64,000 nucleotides of DNA from the NCBI GenBank assembly GCA_936440205.1, contig OW387145.1, forward strand, positions 28,771,075-28,835,074. The letters are read 5' to 3'. The notes beneath the pieces are model-generated. The model did no database searches. It was not told where the DNA came from and saw only the letters and a program-made list of their open reading frames with translations. A program made the translations under genes and the position numbers. This document shows, piece by piece, positions 22,400 through 34,650 of this stretch. Source of the stretch: Lepidonotus clava (lineage: Eukaryota > Annelida > Polychaeta > Phyllodocida > Polynoidae). Position 1 is the first letter of the stretch; every line of letters starts with the position of its first letter.

Positions 22400-22690
22400 G
22401 ACCTAAGCCCCGATCAGCGGCCACTATCAGCCCACCTTATCGATAAGGATCCCCCTGACCACCACTGACCACATCAAGGGGCTGGCAGGCGTATAGTTAC
22501 CCCAGTAACCGCTGAGGGCGCTGCGGACGGCGGGGGTCCACAAATCTCCATTAGGCCCCCACACCTTCAGGGAGGGGCTGATAAGGGCCTGGGTTTTATT
22601 AATAAGGCCTCGCTTTACCTGGGCAACAGAAGCTGGTGTAGGGGGCTGGGGGCCGGCTACCTCCAACCTAGGCAACAAACAGGCGGTGTT
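22400..22690. promoter_or_regulatory. GC-rich intronic island with palindromic GATA site
   Basis: CCTTATCGATAAGG at 22435-22448 is a perfect 14-bp palindrome holding two GATA sites; GCTGATAAGGGC adds another near 22576. ACCACA occurs nearby and two GGCAAC words follow. Composition differs sharply from the flanks. The 83-codon minus frame here has no similarity or exon borders. Confidence 0.35.
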
Positions 22691-23297
22691 TAATTTGCTC
22701 TCTTTTTGTGGCTATTTCAATCCTGTTATCTGCTCATTGTGAACAATAACCACTTTTTCGTGATTAATGGATCTTGTAGGAAAGGCTCGTATTCCATAAC
22801 AGAGAAAACATCATTCTAGTTTGAAAAAGAATAAAGGACAGTTTTGATTACAAATTTCAGAGTAGAGTTCTTGAGTTTCATATCAAATCACCAACGTGAT
22901 CATTTTCATCAAAACATTTCCATATTGAAGAAAAGCATCAGCTACAATTCAAATAGAAATATTCTACTTCTATTGATTAATCTAATCATCGTTGCATAAC
23001 CTGAGATGTCACCAACGGATCAAACTCTTTAATTCAAATATCGGAGGCTCATGTTTAACAAAAGACACGGATTTCGTATTTACTCAAACAACTATAACTG
23101 ATTGCATCATTTACGCCCCCGCTCCGAGTGTTATTCAAGCGATCATTTTGCCTTACAATGACTATACACGTAAAATGTGTCCGAATGATAATGGACCATC
23201 AGCTGCCTTGGTTATACATACCTATCTATACAAGATCAAGTACGTTGGGTTCTAAAGAACCCAAAAGCTCCATCTTATCCACCTTGTTCAATAACAG

Positions 23298-23765
23298 CTG
23301 AAAGAGAGGGAGAGGGAAAGGGAGAGGGAAAGGGAGAGGGAGAGGGAGAGGGAGAGAGATTTATTGCCATGACAATGCCATGACATCCCCATGACATTGC
23401 CATGATGATGCCATGACATTGCCATGACATCCCCATGACAATGCCATGACATTGCCATGACAGTACCATGACATTGCCATGACAGTGCCATGGCATTGCC
23501 ATGACAATGCCATGATATTGCCATGACAGTGCCATGACAATACCATGACAATACCATGACATCCCCATGAGATTGCCATGATGATGCCATGACATCCCCA
23601 TGACAACGCCATGACAGTGCCATGACATTACCATGACATTACCATGACAATGCCATGATATTGCCATGACACTGCCATGACATCCCCATGACATTGCCAT
23701 GATGATGCCATGACATTGCCATGACATCCCCATGACATTGCCATGACATCTCCATGACATCCCCT
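23298..23765. repeat. GGGAGA run followed by a 12-bp minisatellite
   Basis: GA-rich simple repeat at about 23298-23360, then some 33 copies of CCATGACATTGC-type 12-mers to about 23765, with ATCCC, ATGAT and AGTGC variants. Since 12 is a multiple of three, several frames stay open through it, giving an apparent 164-codon frame rich in MSWQCHG words; this is not a gene. Confidence 0.92.
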
Positions 23766-23840
23766 TCACCCCTTTACCCCCTTACCCCAATACAGCATGG
23801 ATTGAGAGTCTGAGCTCATTTGTGTTTGGAGATTGTATTG

Positions 23841-24321
23841 GTAATATGCAAATTTATCCAATATGGCCGCCCCAAGTGGGTGATGGGGGCATTCCCGACC
23901 TTCTTTCGTTCTATTTTTAGAATATTATTATGACATCATCTTGTCAATCTCCACATACAGACTTATTTGTGCAAATTTCTACACTCTCAAGGCATTTCCT
24001 ATGAGGACAGCATCACTCTCCAAGCAGATTCTCTACTTCAGAAATAGCACAGTGTCCCCCCCCCCCCCCCTGCTTGTACCCGGCGACTGCTGGTCATTCT
24101 CCATACACGTAATATGCAAACTTATCCAATATGGCCGCCCCCAGTGGGTGATGGGGGCATTCCCGACCTACTTTCGTTCTATTTTTAGAATATCATTATG
24201 ACATCATCTCGTCAATCTCCGGACAGACTTATTTATGCTAATTTCAAGGCATTTCCTATGAGAACCGCCTCAATCTCCAAGCAGATTCTTTACTCCAGAA
24301 ATAGCACAGTGTCCCCCCCCC
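23841..24321 (+). repeat. Direct duplication of about 220 bp
   Basis: The segment from GTAATATGCAAA to the poly-C run at 23841-24070 is repeated at 24109-24321 with about 90% identity by eye. Shared words include TATCCAATATGGCCGCC, GATGGGGGCATTCCCGACC and AGAAATAGCACAGTGTCCCC. The second copy lacks a few short blocks. It carries an AAGATGGC/YY1-like ATGGCCGCC word and an octamer ATGCAAA. Confidence 0.88.
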
Positions 24322-25380
24322 AATTTTTAACATTGATTCCTATGGGACTTGGGCCAAGTTAAGACTCCGATATATCGGACTATCGACCTTATCCACTCAT
24401 CGAAAACGGAGAATAAGGACTCATTATTCAGGTCCTATTATTTCATAAAATATGAAAATGCGCTAAACTTAACAATGCGTTTCACGTCCCAAATTACCAT
24501 AAATCTTGACTTAATTCATGATTATAACCAATCTGAGAATAGCTTCCCTTCAGGTTAATTATCAGATACTCACAATGTTACTGGAATGATATATCTCGTC
24601 TGAAAAATACACTAGATCTATCTGTCGTATGATACTAAATCATTAATCACGCCTTCGCAATAATCATAATAAGCGATGTTGTCCACCATTTTAGGTGTGG
24701 TGATGATATCTCGTTGAATTCTAAGCATCTCTGTGATAAGTGATCGATCCTGACTGCTACTTAGGACATTATTTTTTCTATGAAAAACAAACCTCGAACC
24801 CCCCCTCCCCCAGCTATTTTAGAAATGATGGATCCACCACTGAAATATGTAAAATTTAAACCAAGTTCTTTGTTGCTCAAATTCCAAGTTATTCCAAAAA
24901 CAACCCAGAGACTGCATTCATGTTCTTCCAGGGTCGCTGCTGGGACACAAGCTGCCAGGTCCGATTCATGGAGGTCAGATGCCGAACCCTTGTTGGTGTT
25001 ACTCCCAGCACACAGAGGGTCCTGGGAGAGGGTAGGTCAAAATATCTCTGCCACAAAAAAGGGGTATCCGTGACAGATTTACTTCTCCAGAGACCACCTC
25101 CGGTTGGCTATCACTGATGACAACAAAGACCGGGACTGTGATGTGAAGGCTTGTGGTCGTCCCTTAAGTGGCTCGTGTTGACATGACCAGACCGTGCAGA
25201 GTCCCACTTTCTTGTGTAATACAATGTAATTTTTTTTCAACAAATTATAAAAAACAAATTGCTCCAGGGAAAATTCTTTCAAAGCTTTTCATGGGCAGGC
25301 AGGATGCTCCCAAGAGCAGATTTTGAATCAGGTTTTAATTGTAATCAAGTTGTACTAATGGCTTAGTACTTTTAATATAT

Positions 25381-25849
25381 TGTCATGTTATATAATCCAA
25401 CAAGGATCAGGCTTAGCAAGTCTACTTCTAGTCTACTCTTAGAAAGAAATATCTTGCGCTCCTAGCGCCACCTGTTAACCAGTATAAAAGGTGTTGCAAA
25501 GTGGGGAGCAGTTAGTTTTAGTGAGAATGTCAGCTAAGTAAGTTTAGCCAAGAAGTTATACCTGGAGTAAGTACATCGGCTCCCGTGTAACAGACTGGAG
25601 TTTATCAATACCAACTACCTCGGACATAGGATTGTGATAGAGCTGAGTACTAGAATGGTCTAGAGGGTGTTGGAGCAACTCGTGTTCTAAATGTGGTTGA
25701 TTGCTGATAGGAGATGGGAGGTGGACTGATGAAGACTTATACATGGTGGCTTTGACTCGGGATGAGATGTTTATTGAATAAAAACCCTTTCATATTAAGA
25801 AGCTCCCTCATCGTTCATTTCTTTTGAACTATTGGGAAGTGGACGGACA
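25381..25849 (+). mobile_element. Possible solo LTR (retrotransposon fossil)
   Basis: About 470 bp starting TGTCATG and ending GGACA, with a TATAAAA box at 25483-25489 and an AATAAA signal at 25777-25782 in the order expected of an LTR (U3-R-U5). No internal coding region adjoins it, so it would be a solo LTR. Ends and family (Gypsy-type would be usual) are uncertain; no clear target duplication was found. Confidence 0.35.
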
Positions 25850-28721
25850 AACTTTAAACGCAGTCTGAATTACTCAGGCATTCTGGATAAACGACTCATG
25901 AAGACTTGGATATACACGAACATCACGCAGTCTTAAATCAAACATTAACAATAGTTCAAAGTCTCATTAATTGGTAAACCCTAACAATAGGTGAAAATAG
26001 TAGAACATAGTAAACTAGGAATCTACAATAACTCAGAACGATTCAGTGTGACCCTTAAGTATGCACCAAGCATTTCATCACTTTAGAACCAGTCGACTCG
26101 ACCCCATGCATGCAGACACGCCCCAGCGTTGGAATAACTCACGAAGACGTGACTTTGTGGTCAAGGTTTTTATTTCTGACAATTGCTTCAAGTGTGACTG
26201 TGAGCTGGAAATAAAACATACTTGAGCTTATAATAACATCCTAAGGAAAGGTAAGATGTATGACAACCTATTACCATTTGTTGAGCAAAACCTATTTATT
26301 TTCATAGAGGGATAAGCAGTTTGGGGGAAATGGGGGAAGAAATTGAGGGTTCAAACCAAACATGCAAGGGCAAGAATTTTTTTTACTTGTGCAGATAAGT
26401 TCAAGCTAAAAGATCGGAGTAAACCTAAGTGTCAGCAGAATGACTCAAAATAAAGTGGGATAAGATTTGAATACATGTGTACAATTCACAGATCATTGGG
26501 TATATCGTTATTGCATCACATTTTCTTAAATATTGCGTGTCGGTGAAATAGTCCCCTATACCTTATATTGATAATGTCAAGCTATCTTCTTTTTTTTTTA
26601 TAATACTCTCTCAGTACCTAGACAAAATTGTATGCTACAGTCCTACACTAATTTCCACCACCAAGCCTTGGTCCCACTGCCAAACATGCGCACTGTATCA
26701 CGTCACCTGCAAGCAAAGTAATGATAATTAGCAAATATAAACACCTGTTGATGGGTGCTTCATTAGAAAAACAGGTGAAAAGCTAACAAGATTATTACGC
26801 ATTTCATTATGAAGAAACGAAAATATTTCAAAAAGCCTCTGATGAAAGTTCTTCCACAAGGTTTTATACAAAAAAGATAGTACCTGGTTTTTATACAATC
26901 ATTTTAAGCTGATTCAATACATGGAGCACTCCTGGTCGCGTGTGGCAAGAAACTTCAAAGGGGAAGATGATATTGTTAGGGGAATGATAGCCATATCCGA
27001 GGCAGGTTAGGGGAGTTGGGAGGGGGGGGGGGTGCCGACAGCCTAAGCTATACTTGTGGGGTATTTGTAGGATATTCGCTTACCCACCTGATATTACCCA
27101 CAGTCGGTGCCACAAGACCAGAATTTAAGTAAGTTTGTTTCTTATCCTCCCTTCAGAAAAAAAAGACGAGTAAAGAAGTCTGGGTGGGATTTTTTTTGGT
27201 GCGGAAGGTGATTGTTTCTTTTAATGGTTTTATATTATTCATAAAACATATGATTCGAAATAATTTAGTTTAATTCAGTGAGGGAAAATGATTTGAATAA
27301 GTTAACATTTTGATAAATCAACTTTCACTATCACTATATTGTAACATTAAAGGAAAGGATGTCTGCCGAAACAATATGTCAGCCTCAGACTTAACAGCAC
27401 TGGGGATTACGTATGAGTGTCGTATATTTTTTTAATCAGAAAACCTTCTGATCTTTAAACGCAAGACCCATGTGCAATTACACTCAATATCACCATCAAA
27501 GGCAATCCGTAATGAATGCAATGCGTACTTATGGCTATAATAACTGGGATTAGGCTCCCACTGGACCAGCTCTGACTAAGGTCGTTGCTCTTTATCAAGG
27601 GCCCCATAATGCATTTGATGGTTGCCTTGAAGGTGGACTTTGATGACAGAGTGAATACATTGCGTGATGAAACCCATTTACTGGCATGAGCTTGAGTATA
27701 TCTAGCCATGTGCCAAGCCCTCCAGCTAGGAGTTCTGTGCCTGCCTCGGGCCACTGTCTCCCCTATACTAGGCCATGCATTATTTGTATTTAGTTTCTGA
27801 TTGCTGTCTCCATAACAATGTGGGAAATGTGCGTACACCAAAAAACGTTTTTCTTAACAATTGTTTTGCTCTTTCCTACAAATTCATTCGAAAACTAAAT
27901 TGTGGCATTTCATCTAGTATCAATTTTGAAAATAAAAGTTCAAGCAGAAGTCTCTTTTCTATTGCCACCAAGCAGCATACATAATCAATGTGTCTGAAAT
28001 TTCTTCTTTGTGAAATTAACTAAATTTTCAGCAAATTATCAGCCATTACCTCAAATAATTATTGAGTTCTTATAAAAAACGTATTGGAATTGAACCTAAA
28101 CACGAAAAGGTTGTTTCGCAATATTTTTGGGAATCTTAGGGATGAAATTATGACAGAATTCCTCTTTTTTATCTAACATTTTAAATGGCAGGTTTGTCAG
28201 ACAATCAAACAATCTTGGAAATAACAGAAAGGGAGCAAGTTTTGTACTCTCCAATCGCCAACAATCAATCTTGAATTGTGACAAATCGGAAATGTTTTCC
28301 ATGAAGGGAATGAGCAGTTTCTGATGAACTTAAAACATGGAGAAAATAATTAAGGTTCCTTCGCCATTTCAAACACTTCAGTAATATTGGCGATAATTCA
28401 AAAGAGCACGTTTTATTCCCAGGCAGTTTGCTTGCGATACTTGCATTTATTTTCTGTTAATTCTGAACAGGCAAAACCAAATTGAATTCCGAGAAATTAG
28501 ATCCTGCCATTTCCATTTAAAATTGTTACAGACCAGCTTTAGAGTAACTTAGACTAAGCACAGACACGTCCTTAATATTTACTGTATTTCTTAGGAAACT
28601 TAACCATTTAAGCTCTAGATTATTTCATCAAACAAACGATTATGCATTTTTAAAACAAGGGAATGAATTATACCCCTTAAAAAGCATTAGAGATAAACCA
28701 ATGTAACGAAACTGCACTTAC

Positions 28722-29537
28722 CCTTGAGGGTTTTCTGTCCGCATGCCTCTGGATGATGCCCTGGTCCTGGGCGAGTTGTCGCACCCTGGAGGCCCTGCTG
28801 CTCCAGGGACAGGATGAGTTGGTCAGGGCTGGGATAGTAGTAGTGCTGCAGGGCCGGGTCTGCAGGAGGTGGGTAAAGCTGTGCAGGCGGTAGGAGGGGT
28901 AGAGCTCGACCCCGAACTGGATGGAATGGTAGCAGCTCTGGAGGATTCTCCTCTCCCTGCTGCAGGTGCACCTCCCCCCTGGAGGAGCTGTTAACCCACT
29001 GCCTTCTAAATCACTGTCCTCCGAGTCAGTGACCACTTCTCCATGGACGCGAAGGCAACGTCCTTTAACTGATCTACCCGGACCCTGGATACATTGTTCC
29101 CCTGTTTGCAACTCCCTTGCTAAGGGTATCCTTTTCTGTAAGGGGTGACAAGGGGAGCTCTGTCTTTGAGGTACAAGACCCGGGGTATCTCCAGTAGCTT
29201 TGCCCTCAGTGGAGCAACTCGAAAGCGAAAGTGAAAGTGTGTTATTCTCCCCAATTGGTAGAAAATCCTTTGCTAAGGGTCTCCGGTGCAATGGCAACTG
29301 ACCCTTGGCTTCTGAGCTTATTGCTGACACAGCAGTTTTGTTTTTCGGAGAACGTAACGAAACGGGTACTGATGGTAGACGTAGTAGGGTGGGCCTGTGG
29401 TTGGTGATACGTGTCCGTTTCCACACGTGCAGGCCCACGCACACCTGCACGTAACGGTAACGTGGACGTCGGAGCCAGGGCTCTAGCTCCGGTATGGTGC
29501 AGTCTATACCACACAATTTACACACTTTTTGCTGCAT
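28722..29537 (-). CDS. PLCE1: Large exon before the FERM module, possible alternative start
   Basis: 272 open codons from an ATG at 29537 to a donor AAGG/GTAAGT after 28722. The end phase (0) fits exon 19439-19600, giving ADRKPSR-LQQLVVAGDL. It starts MQQKVCKLCGIDCTIPELEP with two close cysteine pairs, then WLRRPRYRYVQVCVGLHVW. A Ser/Pro-rich middle and an acidic patch (VVTDSEDSDLEGSG) follow, then RRILQSCYHSIQFGVELY. The final third has strong GC3 bias in this frame. I do not recognise a domain; the N-terminal FERM F1 lobe would be expected about here. The ATG could be a first exon. An in-phase acceptor (GCATTAG before 29558) with a weak pyrimidine tract would make it internal instead. Confidence 0.62.
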
Positions 29538-30869
29538 CTTTGGAACTTCGTTTCTGTTCTAATGCAAGTCTTTTGCAATGAAATCCCTTCGTTATATTCT
29601 CAATGCATCCACCTTCTTGTCACCATCGATTCAGTTGTTGAAAGGAACAGTTATTGTTCCTGCAGATAGCTTTGCCGTTGAACCAATATACATTATGTAG
29701 GTAGACAAAGTATCAGTGTGAGAATATTCCTTTGGTCCCAACTTTGCACACAATTCGCTATAGAAATTAAAGTATAGGGACAGTTGCAGGAATGTTACCT
29801 TCCAGTCCCTCCTAAATCCTACCGTTCAATGAAAATATTCTGTCTAGCGCCAACACCAGCCCTCTCCTAACTGACCACTGGTCAGGGTGCACCTTGAGGT
29901 TTACTAATGGGACATTGGCGTGATCCCTGTCATAGCTCGTATCTGACATTCACGGCCTTTGTGACCTCTAAAAACAGTTAATGTCAGAACAGCACAGGTA
30001 AAGACCTTGTTGGATCATGATCTGATAATGTATTTTGAGGCAAACTGGGCCAGAAACATCTGTACATACATCTAGGTCTTTTTCAAAGTTTTCACCTGGG
30101 CAAAAAGAGGAGACACTGAGGAGATTTATAACACAGGCCATCAGTCATATTGCCTCGATCCAGCTTGGATCCCTACCAAAACCAACGGGAACAAGGCTAT
30201 TCCCACGCTGTTTTTGGCGCTACCTGACGCGAGCATCCAGGCATGGTGTCTCCATGTGTAATCTTCTGTAGTGATGGATAGTTTGGTGAAACGTATATTA
30301 AACACTCTTCTACTGCCGCCATAACACACTTCATATGTTATATTCACAAGTGTCCTTTGCTTAGCTTAGCGTTTTGCCGTACTCACATAATTATGTGCTT
30401 CGCTTTTGGAAAGGGTAACACAAGACCGCAATATACTTACTCAGTCTAGTAAGAAACTACCTATTGTATCATGAAATCGTCGATACATGGACAATCGTAG
30501 GTAATTCTATCCAAAACGGGGAAAAAAAGGGGGAAAAAGATGATAAATAAACAATAGCATTATCAAGAAGCAATTTTATGTCTTCGTATTTTTACTACTG
30601 GCTTCAGACACGCGAGACCTTGTCACATGGCGGTGGACTTAAGTCAACATAACCCTTTATAGGAAAACAACGACACAAATAGCTATGACACTTTTTTTTT
30701 TATCAAATTAAGTTCAACCTCTAGCTTTGTCTCATTAGTATAATGATGCAGTGTCTATACAATTATCAATCAAATACTTGAAGAACGCCAGTAATAGGTT
30801 CTAAATGGTTACAATAAAAAGAAATCCTCAGAGTATGGTACTTGATATCGATATCAAGATGTGAGAATA

Positions 30870-31030
30870 GCGCCGCGCCGGGAGGAGAGGTCGGCAAGAT
30901 GACCTGGGGCCCGCCGCTCTCCTATGGCAGGTGCCCTTTGGTGATTGTTATCTCACCTGGAGGAGTGCACCTGGCATCACCTCACCGCCGCGGCCCCTGT
31001 ATGAACCTCCTCCAGGGAGAGACATCCAAC
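30870..31030. promoter_or_regulatory. GC-rich intronic island with E-box and GATA words
   Basis: GGCAGGTGCC, TTGTTATCTCACCTGG and GTGCACCTGGC lie within 60 bp, so three CAGGTG-type E-boxes flank one GATA (TTATC) word. CGCCGCGCC precedes and CCGCCGCGG follows. No coding frame with borders. It could be an enhancer, or an upstream promoter for the exon starting at 29537 about 1.4 kb away on the minus strand. Confidence 0.35.
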
Positions 31031-34000
31031 CAGCAACACCAAAACACCAATCAGCATACAGTATAATACCCCATGTGGCCTTACAGTTCAGGTGCGTTTT
31101 TTTAATCATACGTAGCTATATAATGTATTATAAATTAATCCTTGGAAATAGTTATTTTCATGGCATCTTCGTGTTAATACACGTCATAATATCATATGAA
31201 CATGTCTCAGACTCTGCTTCTGCTATATATCTTAGTATCATAGAGTTCAGGAACTTCTAAAAGGCAAGGATGTTGACACTATGCTGGTCAGATGACACAA
31301 ATGTGATACTTATGTCAACATCCTTAAGACATTCGATATATCCCCATCATCCAGACAAATATGACCAAGGATGTCCTGAGAATACGCCTTTATCCTTCTG
31401 GTTCGGTAGAGTAATTGGCCAATTTCTTTTACTTATTATTTTGCAGCCGTGAGCACACGCATCCTGTCTCATATTTCAGTGTTTACTTCAAGATAGGCCA
31501 CTCGGTAATGGTGTTGTGGGAGTCACTAGAAGCTTACAATACATCATCATCGATACAGTCAATGTGGCAATAATATAAGAAAATCAACATTGCACCATAT
31601 AATTTTTTAGTCCAAAAGATCATCACAATCTCGATCCCGGCCCTGTGCTTTCAATATCTCCGCTTTTATCTCATTTCTCTTTATCTCATTTCTTGAACAT
31701 CATGCTCATATTTTTGAAGTCCAGGAGTGAAATTATCCTTTAGTTGAACTGGTGACGATATCTCTGCTTCTATTGCAACTAGTTTAGAACTACTGCGACA
31801 CTTATAACTAGTCCTATAGTTTGCTCCAACGTCCCGCAGGGTTGTTCTACCCTATTAGCGGAAGGTGACCTCCAACATATACAATTATCCCTTATGGGAA
31901 AATGATAGGAGATGGACAGGCGTTGGGAGATGATTGGTCAAGTTATGGGTGGCATGCTCTGCCCCTCCTCCTGCACCTGCTTCCATTCGTCCGTCTTCAA
32001 TGACTATCTCCTCCCGCCCATGACAGCTATTCATGTTGGAGTATCACCGTACATACATGTACAAATAACCTATTCTCGCAGCCTCGCCACGAGTTGATCC
32101 ATGTTTTGTAATACGTACGTCTAACTCTAAATAGCTGGGCTTCATATTTCATAATTCTGATGCTCCAGGGTGTCATAATCATATTTGTATATAGAGGTCA
32201 TTCAATATCAGTATTTCTTGTACAAAAAAAACGTACAGAGACGACCATTCATTTTTTCACATAATTATATTCAGTTGATTCTTGCACTTTTTCTCGGTAA
32301 GCAATCTTAAATGCTTCTGTATTTTGGGCCTTCCCATTTTGTGCTGGTTGAATTACCATTGTTAAAAGCCATGTTGTCAAATCAAAATCAAATGACTCTG
32401 ACAGTGTTTGGAAACTGATGGAAGCACCTTTCTCTATGCTTCTTAATAGATTAGAAGTGGGTTTTCAGCTGGTAAACGCTCAATATCAACCAGTAAATAT
32501 AGCACAGGTTCCACGCCCAATAGGTTTTTAAATATCAAAATCTCTTTTGAAATTACAATCTGATACGCAGCCTTGTGGGTTACAACGCCCTGCCAATGTC
32601 CTTCTGACGTATATGTAATCCCTGTGCAACTTCCCGGATATATTCCTCCAGGGTGAAGACATGTTCCTTCCCTAAACACCTTCAGTCTTAATGCTCCTAA
32701 ATCCCAGTCCTCGGCGGCAGTATGGATAATCCGCCATCCCCATCAGGGTGGGGTAGATCTACGTCAGTCCTAGCCGAGCTTGAGTGAGCATATGCCACAG
32801 GCGCAATAGGAGGGGAGCGAGCATCTGCCTCTGTAGGCAACTGGGGGAGGGATCCCGCTGGGAGGCAATGGGTAGGAGTCTGTCTGTACATGTGAGAGTC
32901 AAGGAGGGGCTGGGATCTGAGAGTGGGGTATAGGCTATGCTGGTATTTAGAAGGTGGGGTATGATTAATGTGGGTAGGTTATCTGGACACCCTGGTGACC
33001 TGCAACTGCTCGTATCTTCAGGAAGGGCTTTGACCAGTTTACAGTGAAGATGGGAAAGGAATAAGAAAACTGTTAGGATATATTCTGCTTGGCAATTGGT
33101 CTACGATTGCTGTGAACACTATTATTTGCTAATTTGTGACGTTGACATCGATTACATAAAAATACTGGTCCACAGTTTCCTGGACTTAATTGAGATGCAC
33201 AATAATTAATCCTCAATTGGAAATAACCATTATTTTTAAGATCAATTGTTCTCATTTTACTGATTCGTGGGATCTTCAATTCTAAATTGCAAAACTGCAA
33301 TACTAGGAAGTCCCAGAACAATCTGTGATATAGGCCTACATCTCATGATACTCACATGGCACATTTTGAATCACTGCCATCTCGTTAAACGTTTCCTTCA
33401 ACTGATCCCAAGGGTAAGAAAATATAGCATATGTGTTATGGGAGTTGGCACATGATATCTGCCATAGTACCCCAGAGATTACTGGCTTGCAAATAAAGCT
33501 ATCCAATTTATGACCTATTTCTAGAAACAGTAATATAGCCTTTTTCGTTTATGATAATCATAGTGTTTCTTGGTTGTTTGCACGTCCCTGTTTGGCACAT
33601 CCATAGATTTTTTTTTCCAACTAGACACTATAGCGTAGCACATAAAGAAAACGGATCACAGTGTGGGTGCACGCTGTCAGAGGACAGATAGTAATTATGT
33701 AAACACAATCACTGAATGTACAATTACCTTCAATACTAAAAAAGCACGGGACTAAATACTTCATAGCGTTTCGTAACAACAGACTTTTTAGCGGCTAAAA
33801 GGCTGCCAGATTAGCTTAAATTTCTTTCTAATTGAAAGAAAAACTACTAGCGTGACAGAAAAAAATATAACCGGTCAATGACAAGTAGCATTGTTATGAA
33901 TACAAAGTTATGCCACGCAGTTGGGGGAAGACATGAAAAACAAATCCCTCAACCTCATCAAACGTAAGAGAACCGCCCCTGCACAATCGACAGCGCTAAT

Positions 34001-34379
34001 GACAATAAACATTGGCTGCGATGGTTACCTATACTTGTTTAACAATGTTTACGGATGTTTCTTTAAGGAATAGACTTTATAAACCAAGTTGAATAACTTG
34101 ATTATAGGATTTGCGCGTTTCTGCTTGGAGAGCATCGTATTCTTTCGAATCAACTCAAGATCTATATGCCTCCTTAATAGTAATAACTCCACTTTGTGCT
34201 ACATCGTCCAAAATTATCTCAACAGGTACCATGCAATGTGCAAAGTGACTGCAAGTAAATCCCTCTTATACTTAAGCATGGCAGGCTGGCACGGCCTAAG
34301 ACAGTGTATATTTTGTCTGGCCTATGCTCACCTGTATCTTTTTATTTGTAAACAACCATGGACACCATTCTCTGCGCTA

Positions 34380-34650
34380 TTACCATCCCCCATCCCCACT
34401 AGGCGGAGACATGGCTGATACTTCCTTCCCCAGCGGGCAGTCTGCACCACACGAGATAGGGGTGAGGCGGAAAAGTTGGGTAAGGTTTCTTGCTCCCCTG
34501 CCTACCAGTGTTTGTCTTGAACGCCCCCTTGTAGACAGGTGAGAAACTAGAGTGTGGAGATAACAGTGGAGGGTGTTAGCAGCCCCCTGGGGGAGAACGC
34601 CAGGTATCAGGGGCTGGGGCTGGGGTTACACTGATACCATGCTTATCACA
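34380..34650. promoter_or_regulatory. GC-rich intronic island
   Basis: Contains ACTTCCTTCCCC (ETS-type), AGACAGGTGAG (E-box), GGAGATAACAG (GATA) and GCCCCCTGGGGG. No coding frame that persists between splice sites. Regulatory role inferred only from composition and motif density. Confidence 0.28.

Larger units (their letters stand above)
19601..28721. other. 9-kb intron with repeats and GC-rich islands
   Basis: Contains GC-rich islands at 20990-21180 and 22400-22690, a purine-rich run and 12-bp minisatellite at 23298-23765, a direct duplication at 23841-24321 and a possible solo LTR at 25381-25849. Short repeated text (GGGAA-TTATTAATACCGTAGG-like) occurs at about 20076 and 20120. Open frames such as 27455-27841 lack coding bias or splice borders. 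The rest is plain AT-rich DNA. Confidence 0.6.

Noticed and set aside
23368-23765. CRISPR-like array
   Set aside because: Units are only 12 bp with no unique spacers, in a eukaryotic intron.
23275-23769. 164-codon frame of MSWQCHG-type repeats
   Set aside because: Produced by a 12-bp tandem repeat that keeps several frames open; no splice sites or start context.
27455-27841. 128-codon minus frame between the FERM exons and the 28722 exon
   Set aside because: No GC3 bias and no acceptor or donor at usable positions; the neighbouring exons already join in phase without it.
28687-28971. Alternative minus frame with Pro/Gln-rich text (PPPADPALQHYYYPSPD)
   Set aside because: The frame that stays open for 272 codons has clearly higher GC at third positions over the same bases and ends in phase with the next exon.
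32697-32891. Possible minus exon with Pro/Asp-rich text
   Set aside because: Moderate coding look but no acceptor/donor pair keeping the frame; left as intron.
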